Assembly: GCF_022376445.1 (NCBI RefSeq)
Contig: NW_025955620.1
Span: 1-18,016 of the forward strand
DNA length: 18,016 nt
Reading direction: 5' to 3'
Source of the DNA: Fomitopsis serialis
Taxonomy: Eukaryota > Basidiomycota > Agaricomycetes > Polyporales > Fomitopsidaceae
Below, piece by piece: positions 8,963-18,016 of the stretch. Under the pieces are notes generated by a model, which worked only from the letters and a program-made list of their open reading frames with translations, did not search any database and was not told where the DNA came from. A program made the position numbers and the translations under genes. Position 1 is the stretch's first letter. Every line of letters starts with the position of its first letter.

Positions 8963-9430
8963 GAGTGCCTTTCACCCGTTTTATGTCCCGATTCACCCAC
9001 GTGTTTCCAGCGACTGTTCACCCAGCTACATAGTGACTTTCGTAGATTGAAAATAACCATATTCGTGGTTGCAATGAGCCGGAGCTCTGGTGAAAAGAAA
9101 GACTGTTCTAACCACTTCAAACGGTGTTTTGCACTTGTTCACTTAGTGGTTTGGTAACAGTGAGTTTCCCTACATCATTGAGTGCTCATGACTAGTACTA
9201 GTGCTCGGAGCCCTTGCATCAGCAAAGCCTCGGTTTGTCTGAGACGCCCTAAGTCATCTAAACCGGTCTGAGCGATCTAATGCTGTCTAAGGCACCTAAG
9301 GTGTCTAGTTGTCTACGCTTCTCGCGCACTAATGAGCCCTTCAGTACTATACATACTAACTTCGTGCGCATTTTTACTGTATTGCAAAACCACCCTACGA
9401 AAGTCATTGTTATATGTTATAGTACACTAC
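8963..9430. other. Non-coding flank between Harbinger and Plavaka gene
   Basis: No gene is supported. The stretch is likely the subterminal or 3' region of the Plavaka-type element, because the transposase stop lies at 9431-9433. It contains a palindromic ACTAGTACTAGT (about 9191-9202), the phased CTAA array annotated separately, and an 11-bp palindrome CACCTAAGGTG (9293-9303). The left terminal repeat of the presumed element should lie in or left of this region; I could not identify it. Confidence 0.5.
9239..9317 (+). repeat. Phased array of degenerate 9-10 bp CTAA units
   Basis: CTRA-type cores begin at 9239 (CTGA), 9249, 9258, 9268 (CTGA), 9277, 9287, 9296, 9305 (CTAG) and 9313 (CTAC). 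Successive spacings are 10, 9, 10, 9, 10, 9, 9 and 8 bases, so nine degenerate units repeat close to one helical turn, usually preceded by T. Arrays of short subterminal repeats bind the transposase in CACTA-type elements, and this one lies about 115 bases downstream of the Plavaka stop codon. That role is an inference. Confidence 0.72.
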
Positions 9431-12400
9431 CTAGAATGCATGTTCGTGAGCGTGATAGTCAACGAATTTGTTGACAAGATATGCCCGAAAAGCGTCAAGT
9501 GAGTCATGCAGACGAAAGCCGAAGGGTAGTGGGTCCTCGCCATAGATCGGTAGTAAATGTGCAGCACGGAAAACTGTATCTAAGTGGATCACCTCGCACG
9601 GTCGCCGCGTGTCAACGTCAAATTCCGGCTCAACCATCCACATGCCTGTCTCCTCATCAGGCTCCTCGCCGAGAGGCAGGAACCATTCAATAAGGGCACA
9701 GGGATATAGAATGCCGTTGAACTTGAAGGAAAACAGGAGACGTACGCGCACAACACCCAAGCCACGGAAGCCCGCCTGCGCCGAATCTTGCTCGACAAAA
9801 GCACAGTCATAGCGCGGCCCTGCCGACCGCCAGGACGGCGTTGCCCGAATGCGCTCGCGCCGCATACCACCAGTGCCGGACGGGTCCACGGGAGCATGGA
9901 ATGTGGCGACCGCAGATGGGAATACCGAGATTCGTAAGTTTGGTATGCTGTATGTTGCAAGGACGCCTGCGTCGTCCGGGTCCTCGTGCAGTTGCTTCGC
10001 AAGAAACCGTGCAACGCATGTCGTTAGCTCGGGTTGTTCGATGTGAGCACCCAAGTCCGCTAGAATTCCGGGATAACCCTTGGCTTAGAGATAATGCTTG
10101 ATCAGTGACCTGCAGGGATGCGAGCGATGTACGAGACGTACCTCGTTGGCGCGCTAAGGCTACAAATGCCTCTATACACGGCCCTTCCACTACGCCCTCA
10201 TCGTCCTCATCATTATCAAGTTCCACTCCACCCCCATCGCCGTGGTCAACGTCAACGTTCGGATCGTTGGCATTGGGTCGATCCATTTCGCGGCCAGCAG
10301 GTGCAGCGGCGTTCGTGTTTGCGGGACGTTCAGGGTCAGGGATGAGTGGTGGGCCCTGGAGCGGGTAGTCGAGCTCGTCAACATCGTCATGATGTGAGAT
10401 GTTTGAGGACGGCGTTCCCGGAGGTGATCTAGACAAGGAATTGGTGAGAGCCTCAGATAGGCAAGTCCCTTCGAGCATTCCTCGTGCGGTGAAGTCCACA
10501 CGTGCCGCAACAAGTTTGTCTAGTCGCTGATTGGTCAACAACATCTGGCCGAGGGCATGATAGCGGTTTGAGCGCCGCCATGGCTCTTTCACAGCCTTGA
10601 TGTGCTTGCTCTCGGTGAGGGAAGTACATAGGCCGTACAGCGCACCGAAGTTCCACGTGTGGCGAGGTGTATGGCCATGGGCATGTTGACGCGGGATTGA
10701 GAATCCGTCGGGCCTGACGCCTGCATTCCGGAGGAACTCGCGGTGGCGGTGATACTCGGCGAGGTGCGCCTCACACTCGTCGAGTTTTTTGTCTGTCTGA
10801 ATGGGGTGCCGGATTCGATAGGCGAACTCGAGGTACTCATGAGCCATGCAGACGAGCTCGCGCGGCACAAGCCCTTTGATTGCAGCAAGCCATATCTGCG
10901 GATTATACAGATGAGTTGACTCCGAACAGCTATAACCAATCCAAGTCGACTGACCTTCATGAGTGCACGGGAATCATCACCAGTCCACTGCTTGAAGTTC
11001 CGTCCTTGATGGAAGTGTCGAAGGCCCACAAAAGGTGGCATCGCGGCAATTCTGTCATGAACGACAATACGAGACATTGCGTATGTATGTGAGTGCTTCG
11101 GTTTGCTGGAGCAACATCACTTATGCTTACCGTCTATCAATCTCGTCCAGAATCTCTCCCGCTCGTCCCTCTCCATGCTCGATTTTGAGGTACTCAATCG
11201 TCCAATCGACAACGTGATCTTTGAAAGGCTTGATCACTTGATGCAGGAGGTCGCCGGACAGCAGCTCGTGAATATCAGCACGAGGGAAGTCGTTGGTGTA
11301 TGGCTGCACAAGATTTGAACTCAGCGCCGGCGCCCTGGGGATACTAGGCAAGTGCACAGTAGTGACCGTACTTACGATTACATTGGCGACAATCCCGTAT
11401 TCTTCCCACAGAGACTTCGCGTCGAAGCTCCGAACAAGCTCTTCATTGAGCTCTTGGCTTCGACGCCCTTGTGCGAAGCCGTCGTCGAGGTGGTTACAGT
11501 GACCAGGACAGCTGGTCACGTAGTAGTACAAGGTTCCAAAGAATCCGAACATCGGTACGTCCGTTGAGCAAATGCCAGGATTCGGAGCTTGTGTAACAAT
11601 TTACTCACACAGGGCACCAGCCTTCTACAATGCATGCTGCCAATGCCTGCTCCGGATAGTCCATCAGATTTGGCCCGACACCATAGATCGCACGGCGGAA
11701 GTGCGAATCGGGGCAGCGAACTACTTCTGGGGTCTTCATTGCAGGGCGAAGAGGGTCGAGAACGGCAGATACACTGGCATGGTATAGTTGGCGCTTGAAC
11801 GTGCGGAATGCGGCTGTATTCTTGTGCTTCTTCTCACCTGTTTTGATATGTCAGCGGGTCGGCGATTTGACAGTGCACCTGTTTACTGGAAGATGGACAT
11901 ACACTTCGCGATCGCAAGGAATGCAACAACACGAACAGCATTGCGATGGGCACGCCTCACACCATTCGACACGTTGCCAATGGAGATGTACAGTGGATAG
12001 TATTCATTCTGGCCCGTCGCGACTGACACAGTTGTCTTGTCGCTTCCCACAATGACAGGTACGAACATTGATCCATGTGTTGTGGGGTCTTCGGCGATGC
12101 AATCCTATTCAATTGAATCCCCTAATCAGCCTTCTTCGACGTAATCTAGTTCGACAGAACCTAGTTCGGCGGCCGACTTACCGCCTGTCTCCACGCCCAA
12201 TTCCCAGATAAGACATTGGTGAGTCGGCGACCTCCCTGATCATTCACCTCTTGATACGGTACGAGATCGAACTCATCGTCGCCGTTGTAGTCCTCGCAGT
12301 CGATCAACGAATGCACAACGGTGCGGGTGTTCCGTATCCAGATCGTGTACTTCTCACTCATCCACGACGGTACATCGCCTTCTGGCAAGAGACCGCGGTA

Positions 12401-13155
12401 TCCGAGTTCAACCTTCGACCATGGGGCGTCGCCAATGGGGATCGCATCGATCGTATCGAGCAGGTGCACAGAATTTGCGAATGGCGGCTTGCCTCCATAC
12501 TGAACCAGTGATGCAGCCCACAGATCCATCAAAGTGTTCACGTCCCGTTGGGACATTTGATTCTTTTTGTACAGGAAATCCGCTACCTCGAAATCAAGCC
12601 GGGAATCGAACGGAGTCCAATCGCCCTGCTCGAGCCTCTGCCGCAGTGGTGGGGGTTTTCCAGGCTCAAGAAACTCGCTTCCGTCTTCGGTGCAAGGCAG
12701 TGCTTTCAATTGAAGTAAGTCAGTTGCACAATGCTTGTTTGATGTGACACACCATTCAGAGCAGGGTGAAGCAACCGCTTCCATCTGACATCCTCATCTT
12801 GCCCGTTCTGGTTCTCTCCTGGGTCGGCGACGAGACCGTCTGCGTTTGCAAGATCGAACGCCTCAGGCCCGGCGGCGGGCTCCTGGGATTCCGCTCTATC
12901 TGGCTGCGGTAGCGGCGGATGTGCGGCGTTGCGATGCTGGGTAAGTCCGGAGCGATTGCGAAATGGCTTGCCGCATATGCTGCATATAATCTGGGCAGGG
13001 AAATACAACATAGGTTCGTTCTTGCAGGGTGGATTGCCTGGGGCCGGGCAGAGCACTGCGGCGAGTCGAGTGGAGGATGGTTGGGTGACTCGGATAGTCC
13101 AAGGTGAGCGGCACATCATACAAGTCCGATAAGGCTGATTAGTGAGTGGAATCAT
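9431..13155 (-). CDS. Plavaka-type (CACTA-like) transposase, apparently intact
   Basis: Nine exons, minus strand: 13155-12753, 12702-12182, 12104-11903, 11837-11609, 11511-11376, 11303-11131, 11051-10955, 10895-10142 and 10083-9431. The eight introns are 50-97 bp with GT...AG borders; the total of 3168 nt codes for 1055 aa. A C2H2 finger (C58, C61, H74, H79; CSICGKPF...) sits at the N-terminus. The family core follows: GDWTPFDSRLDFEVADFLY, VIVGSDKTTVSVATGQNEYY (D330), NDFPRADIHELL (D507; D515 nearby), FKQWTGDDSRALMK, and TESKHIKAVKEPWRRS (E682). These supply the likely DDE residues. An acidic linker (about 735-815) precedes the conserved C-terminal part (SGTGGMRRERIRATPSW ... DEETGMWMVEP). 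After HQVIK one residue seems missing compared with relatives I remember. The start is uncertain: ATG 13155 is the most upstream, and in-frame ATGs also occur at M13, M14 and M49. The protein should mobilise its element in the nucleus. Confidence 0.88.
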
Positions 13156-13422
13156 GCCCCCGAGGCTGCCCGCCCGCGCGGCAGAGCAGTCTGCCCGCCG
13201 TCACCTCTGTCGGACATGCCGGCTCGCCGCTCAGGTGACACAGCCAGTTTAAATGCCCGCCTCCGAGTCCAAGCCTTCCTGCGGACGTCCTGCCACGTCG
13301 CACCCTTATCTTCCCCTCTTACCACCACCCACTCATCTCCCTCACTCGTTTCCCTCTCTCCCGCTCGTTTTACAACTACTAGTCCTCATATACCACCCTC
13401 ATTTTGTTATTTTCTAACCACC
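13156..13422. promoter_or_regulatory. Shared divergent promoter region
   Basis: 267 bases separate the start codons of the Plavaka transposase (minus) and the DUF6532-like gene (plus). The palindrome TTTAAA (13248-13253, cagTTTAAAtg) is the only TATA-like word near the centre and could work in both directions: about 95 bases to the minus start and 170 to the plus start. The plus-side leader is strongly CT-rich (13300-13420), typical of fungal core promoters, and ends with a good context (accaccATGa). Co-regulation of both genes is inferred from the geometry. Confidence 0.4.
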
Positions 13423-15187
13423 ATGACTGACAATCAACCCCCAGCTCGTCGCACGCGTGCGGCAAATGCATTTGCGCACCCTGGCCACATTGTTCTCCAA
13501 GACCAGGTCAAGAGGCGCTCCAAGCAGGAGATGGCGGAGGCTCGCAAACTACAGTCATTCGCCAAGGCTGTCCTCGAGCATCAGCGTAGAGAAACCATCG
13601 AGAACGCTGCCGCCGTGCAGCGTACCATGGCACAGCGCGATGCAGAGGAACAGGCGCAGCGCGTGCTACCACCGAGGTTTGCTGTCAAGAGCAACAAGTC
13701 TTCGAACACCTCAGGGAGTCGCCTGAAGGTGGCGAGCAATGGCCCAGGTAAGCTCTCACGAACTTCGAGATGTCCTATGTCTGTGAGTATGTTGTACTCA
13801 TAATGTACATTTTCAGATGCTGACACGGAGAGCATTGGTACGTCGTATTACCATTGTATGCTAGCCAATGCTTACTAGGTTGACAACCTTGGCGATGGTG
13901 GTTCTCAGAGTCCGATACCCCGCTCTCCGTGACTACTGTCACTCCTGCGAAGGTCAAGAAGCCTCGGAAGAAGGCTATACGTCAAGAGATTGACAGTACG
14001 GCGGCTGCTACGACGGCGCAGACGTTCCAAGCTGTGACTCAATCCGAGTCCACAGGGGCTGGTAAGTCAACAGCTGGGAAACGCAAGTCGGCGGTGTCCG
14101 ATTCGGCGGCGTAAGTGATTCGAAGTCCACTACACATATCGAGCTTGCATGTGCTGACTCATCCATGACCCGGTACTCTTTCGCAACAGGTCTGATGCCG
14201 GCGCCGGTGGACAGTCCAAGCGGCTCAAGCCAATGCATCCCTCTGGCATGCTAACGTCATGGAAAGGGGCCGCGACTCCGGCTCGCACTGCGCCGCCGTC
14301 CATGAAGGCGCGCCCGGGCGAGGCTGTGTCTATGCCGCCGGGTAGCTCACGAGTAGTATCAGGTAACTACTCATTCCTTTCCAACCTGACTATCAGTAGT
14401 CTTACCAGCACTCGCACGCAGCCATCAAAGTCGACGTTGATCCATCGGACGATGAAGCATCTAGTCACACGGACAGCGGTGACGATGCTGCCGTCGAGTT
14501 CACCAATGGAGCCGACATCGATTCGCCTCCAGGTCGTCAGACCAATGAGGTATGTCCCTCGCCTCGACGCACTACCCATTTACTAATGCACCTTGCCTCA
14601 GGGAATTGTTGGTGTTGCTCCAGAAGTGCCCAGCGACGCCCCCGCCGGCACCCAGCCGGCGCCTTCACCGGCGCCTGCGCGTCCACGCGGTGTTGGATTC
14701 ATCAATTTTGGCAGCGACTTCCAAGGTACCCCAATGTCGATGAACCACGGGAATACGCAGGCCATCGCACGGCTCGTGGCTGCTCGGCGTCATGTGACGA
14801 ATCATGACCTACCTTCGGGCACGCTGAACAAGTACAACAGGGAGTTCATGCCTAAGCTCATCGAGTTTATTGCTCGCCTTCCGAATCCCTGGGAACTGCA
14901 GGTCATCAACTTCGCGGCTGAACTGCGCCGCCTGTGGAGCGAGGTCTTCCCCGATGTGTCCTTGGGTTACCGAGTCGAGTCGCCGTTGTGTCCACTGTAC
15001 GCCCTCGTAAGGAAATCTTGACCTTTGTCATGATGCTGCCTCAGGCTGACATCGTGATGCCAAACAGTCCATGCAACGCCTGTACAACTGGCGCTCTAGT
15101 TTCGGCGTCAATGCGATCGCGGCAGTCAAGCATCAGGAAAAACACTTTCGGCGCCAAATGGTTTGGGATTTTTCCCAATTAGCATGA
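13423..15187 (+). CDS. DUF6532-like fungal protein, C-terminus probably truncated
   Basis: Seven exons modelled: 13423-13747, 13817-13837 (only 21 nt), 13909-14110, 14190-14355, 14409-14549, 14602-15006 and 15068-15187; 459 aa. The fourth intron's donor (GTATCA at 14356 or GTAGTA at 14353) is the weakest call. The N-terminus is a charged helix (KRRSKQEMAEARKL...), then come low-complexity Ser/Ala/Lys and acidic stretches. The conserved part begins near residue 340: GTLNKYNREFMPKLIEFIA, WELQVINFAAELRRLWSEVF and QRLYNWRSSFGVNAIAAV. This pattern resembles the start of the DUF6532 region in Agaricomycete hypothetical proteins, whose function is unknown. Relatives continue for roughly another 100 residues or more after the RLYxWRSSFG motif; here a stop comes after WDFSQLA, suggesting truncation. 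The divergent position next to the Plavaka transposase may make it an element-encoded second protein. Confidence 0.68.
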
Positions 15188-15550
15188 ACTGGGGTATGAG
15201 CGACAAAGAGCGGTTTATGACTGACAGAACCCGGTTGAGCAGCTCTGCACGCGGTTTACGTATGTCAATACGTCCATTCTGCAGTTCTTGACACCACCAA
15301 AACTACATATCTGCTTCAGTAGCTACTATAAGCACATAATAATTGATTGTACGTCTCAACCGTTCACTACGCTTCACAAGCACACTCGTATCGAGCTATG
15401 GGATTTCCGCCACATTTTCAAGCACTGTGAAGAATGTACATTATTTGCGCCTCATTATAGTACATGGTACATGACTTTTGCGACCCGGAACACTACATGT
15501 CTGTATGATACAACCAGTCACGACGTTACACAAGCATCCGCCGCCCCTTC
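15188..15550. other. Convergent intergenic region
   Basis: 363 bases between the stop of the DUF6532-like gene and the stop of the minus-strand gene at 15551. An open plus-strand frame runs through it for more than 400 bases, but its translation is rich in Cys, His, Thr and Tyr with no family pattern, and it continues into the antisense of the next gene. The first part could preserve decayed 3' exons of the DUF6532-like gene. If the Plavaka and DUF6532 genes form one element, its right end should lie here. I found no terminal repeat matching the left side. Confidence 0.4.
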
Positions 15551-16634
15551 TCACTCCTCCAAACTGTCGCCGTTCTTCCCCTCTGACTCGCCGCCGCCTT
15601 CCCCCGTCTCCGAGCCAGCAGCGGTAGCGTCCTCGTCCCAGACGCTGGGACACGTCGCGACTTGTTCTTTGTCGATGGTCCACTGCGCGTCGGAGTAGGT
15701 CCGCGGGTACTTGAGGTCCGTAGGGCGCAGGAACTCAAGATGCGGCGAGAAGTTCGCCAGCATCGAGCAGAGAGGCGGTAGAGGGAGGAGCCCGAGGGAA
15801 TAGTCTTCGGCCTCCTTCCGCGTAACTAGCACGTCCGTGCGCTTGAAGACGGGGAGCTGGCGGAGGGGGAGAGGGATTCTGATGCGGCCGGCTTTCCAGG
15901 TGGTTGCCAGGGCCTGAACCCACGACCTGCTGTTGAGGTCGTAGTACTCGAATTTGGCCGGCGGGTCGTCCTTACGGCGTTGGCGTTCCCTGTCCCACGG
16001 AAGCTCAGGGAACACCTGGGCGGTGATGGGCTGACAGAACTTCAGCGTCAGCACGTTCCCAGTCACCTCAGAAATGAGGGGCAGGGACATGGGCAAGCAT
16101 TCGTCCTATAGTGCGTCCCATAGCGCTACCAGTTAGATAAGCGTAGAGAATGCAGACATATCGAACGTACCTCAGTGAACACCAGCACCTCCACCACCCT
16201 CAATTCCTTCTCCTTCCCCTCATCGTCGGCCTTCAACAACTCCGGTATCATCAGCGGGTGGTAGAAGTCCTTGATGGCCCCCGGGAAGAGCCAGCCCTCC
16301 AGCGTCGGAGGGTCCTCGAGCTCTGTCAACACGTCCAGCAGGGCCTCCCGCTGTTGCATCGCCGGCTGAAGCCAGTACGACACCAGCGTTGGGCACTGTG
16401 ACGACGGGAATATTGGACACTTGAAAGGAATATTAGTGTAACCTGAATACAGAAGACGAGGATTATACGCACATAGTCAAAAAGAATGCCGAAGTGTTCG
16501 CCCTCCAGGCAGAGAACGGTGATGTGCTTGATCGTCTTGCGGTGGGGGCAGACGGGGCTGCGTGAGATAATGCTCGAGTTGGAAAGGACTATCTTCGAGG
16601 CGAAGAAGAAGACGCGTTTGTCGTAGGAAGCCAT
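15551..16634 (-). CDS. Unrecognised fungal protein, tandem paralogue 1
   Basis: Three exons on the minus strand: 16634-16473, 16419-16171 and 16105-15551, with two phase-0 introns (53 and 65 bp; GTGCGT...CAAG and GTACGT...ATAG), 321 aa. No known domain is recognised. Landmarks shared with the downstream-numbered copy are an N-terminal ITVLCLE/VTVLCLD strand, FDYV at the first splice site, a CPxxxxxxCP motif, EGWLFPGAIK, a SLPLxxEV segment and QPITAQVF, a LPLRxxPVFK/FPIFK stretch, LKYPxxY / LKHPPLY, and an acidic Ser/Gly/Glu C-terminus. There is no signal peptide or obvious membrane segment, so it is probably intracellular. The ATG at 16634 is the first in frame after a CT-rich leader. The frame is complete, unlike its neighbour. 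Confidence 0.75.
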
Positions 16635-17016
16635 GTCGAGTAGCGAGGTGAGAACGGAGTTGAGAAAGAAGTCGTGTTTGAGTAGTCAAAGATAGTGTTT
16701 AGAGGTTGAAGAGCGTGGAATGACGGCCACAGAGCGTTCAAAATTAAAGTCCCACGAATAGGCGCTCAGCCACAGGCGCCGCACCGAGCACGCCGTACAG
16801 CGCGAAGTCGCAGGTAGCTACACAAAATGACGAGTAGAGTGAATAGAAATGGATACATACTTTGGTAGTCACTCAGATATCACTGTCTGAAGGTTTCCCA
16901 AGTCACGGTAAGCTGAATAGATATTTGACGCAGAGTAGTACACGTTGTTCCAGGCTCAGTCTACATTGTACAAGGTAAATTCGTTACTATCCTCTACACG
17001 CACACGGTCCCACCGC
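16635..17016. other. Intergenic region between the tandem paralogues
   Basis: 382 bases between the start of paralogue 1 and the stop of paralogue 2. On the minus strand, a CT-rich leader lies just before the ATG at 16634 and an AT-rich tttaatttt patch lies about 110 bases upstream (around 16740), which may serve as the core promoter. The short word ggcgc(t/c) recurs around 16760-16780. No gene is supported. Confidence 0.45.
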
Positions 17017-18016
17017 TCAAGCAGCCGCAGCCGCATCCGCATCCTCCGGCTCTGGGTCAACCTCCCAGATCTCATGCCCTTCCTCGCCGAACCCAGGGCA
17101 GGTCGCGATGATCCCATCATCATCACGACCTACCGACCACTTCGCCTTAACGTACAATGGAGGGTGTTTCAGGCCACGCGGCCACAAGAGCTTGATGTGG
17201 GGGATGAACTTGACCTTCATCGAGCAAATAGCCCTGAAACCCCTACCGCCGCGCGCAAACTGCTCGGGATGTGGCGCGGTCACGATCGACGACGGCTTGA
17301 AGATGGGAAAGTGGCGAAGGGGAAGGGGAAGATAAATCGCGTTGTCCCGATGAGTCGAGGCCGGGACGCGTTCCCAGGTTTTGAGTTCGAGGTTGAACAT
17401 ATCGAACGCCTGGGGACGGTACCGCAGGGACGGATCCCTCCACCAGCAGAGGCCGTAGAAGACCTGGCGGTTATCGGCTGCTGGAAATAGAGCCGCAACC
17501 TACCCGCCTCTACCTCGACGACCAGAGGCAGGGAGATAGGAGTTGTGGCCTCCTATAATTTGTTGTGAGTTACGCAGAGTGGTAATTTGTCAAGATACTA
17601 GACGCACCCTGACGTATACTAACGCCACTATCACCCTTCGTTCGAGTCCATTTCCTCTGAGGCTAGGCGGCAACGAATACTCCCCAAATGCCGACTTGAT
17701 AGCCCCAGGAAAGAGCCATCCCTTGAAGTTCGGGGGCTTCTCCGCCGCCTCCAGTGCGTCCCTCAATGCCAACCGCCTTGCCTCCTGCGGCTGCGCTTGG
17801 CAAGCCCTCATGGGGCAATCCGACGTAAGATGCACTGGACACTACAACCAAGGATTCAACGGTCGTTTTACAACGAGGAACTGTCAGTACTCACGTAATC
17901 AAAAACCTTCCCAAAGGACTCCGAGTGCTTGTCCAAGCAGAGGACCGTGACGTGCGAGATTGTGCGCTCCAAGTCCTCGGGGCATGGTCGAGCGAAGATG
18001 GCAATGGCTTCGAACC
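17017..18016 (-). pseudogene. Tandem paralogue 2, 5'-partial, with one frameshift
   Basis: Exons 18016-17895 (partial), 17841-17669 or so to the second splice, and the last exon down to the stop at 17017-17019; the true start lies beyond the window. The first intron (17894-17842, 53 bp, GTGAGT...GTAG) and the second (GTGCGT...TATAG, about 17600-17550) interrupt the protein at the same places and phase as in paralogue 1. Shared motifs include HVTVLCLD, FGKVFDY, CPVHLTSDCP, KGWLFPGAIK, ISLPLVVEVEAG and FQQPITA. Directly after that (minus ACCGCCAGGTC, plus 17463-17470) the frame breaks: adding one base would restore QVF as in paralogue 1, and the next frame then continues to the stop (FNLELKTWERV, LPLRHFPIFKP). 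Either a recent inactivating single-base loss or an assembly error in a C run. Confidence 0.65.

Noticed and set aside
9327..9345. CACTAATGAG as a CACTA-type terminal repeat start
   Set aside because: I found no inverted partner on the right side, and the phased CTAA array lies outside it, which would be the wrong order for subterminal repeats.
9431..13155. Assignment of the large minus-strand gene to the KDZ transposase family
   Set aside because: Motifs GSDKTTVSVATGQN, NDFPRADIHELL and TESKHIKAVKEPWRRS are those of the Plavaka group; KDZ signature blocks were not seen.
9417..15464. TTATAGTACA present at 9417-9426 and 15455-15464 as possible ends of the Plavaka element
   Set aside because: The two copies are in direct, not inverted, orientation, and the similarity stops after 10 bases; probably chance.
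15288..15698. Plus-strand open frame between the convergent genes
   Set aside because: The second half is antisense to the paralogue 1 coding exon, the first half has unusual Cys/His/Tyr-rich composition, and no domain is recognisable. It may contain relics of DUF6532-like exons but is not supported as a gene.
1..18016. CRISPR arrays, tRNA or rRNA genes, bacterial operons
   Set aside because: No spaced identical repeats of CRISPR type, no tRNA cloverleaf or rRNA segment recognised; gene structure with introns is fungal.

Overview
The window looks like genomic DNA from a filamentous basidiomycete, most likely an Agaricomycete. The genes are GC-rich and cut by many short introns (43-97 bp, mostly GT...AG), the start sites carry CACCATG-type contexts, and the protein families are ones expanded in mushroom-forming fungi (Plavaka and PIF/Harbinger transposases, a DUF6532-like protein). 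A polypore is possible, but the sequence does not prove it.

Layout, left to right. (1) 1-967: no gene recognised; it ends in a 10-bp minisatellite directly upstream of an F-box-like start. (2) 968-2459: an F-box/LRR-like gene on the plus strand that reads as protein only if at least five single-base losses in C/G runs are accepted, so it is either a pseudogene or a run of assembly errors. (3) 2460-5284: no gene; it contains a diverged tandem array of roughly 555-616 bp units (about 3195-4960). (4) 5285-8959: a complete PIF/Harbinger DNA transposon with 53-bp imperfect terminal inverted repeats (outer 14 bp perfect), an AAT target-site duplication and two intact convergent genes, a 489-aa DDE transposase and a 467-aa Myb/trihelix-like accessory protein, whose stop codons are 9 bp apart. 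(5) 8960-9430: non-coding, with a phased array of CTAA-like motifs every 9-10 bp. (6) 13155-9431, minus strand: an apparently intact nine-exon Plavaka-type (CACTA-like) transposase gene of 1055 aa with a C2H2 finger and DDE-type residues. (7) 13423-15187, plus strand: a divergent seven-exon gene for a DUF6532-like protein that appears to lose its C-terminus; it shares a 267-bp intergenic promoter region with the transposase. (8) 15551-18016, minus strand: two tandem paralogues of an unrecognised fungal family with both introns at identical positions; the second runs off the window and carries one single-base frameshift.

The window is therefore a transposon-rich accessory region between host multigene families. 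The Harbinger pair should form one mobile unit: the transposase cuts and joins, and the Myb-like partner is expected to bind the ends. The Plavaka and DUF6532-like genes may form a second two-gene unit, but I could not find its terminal repeats. All exon models were built by hand from splice signals, reading phase and family resemblance. The four complete models each sum to a whole number of codons. The transposon genes need no frameshift, while two of the three host-type genes do.
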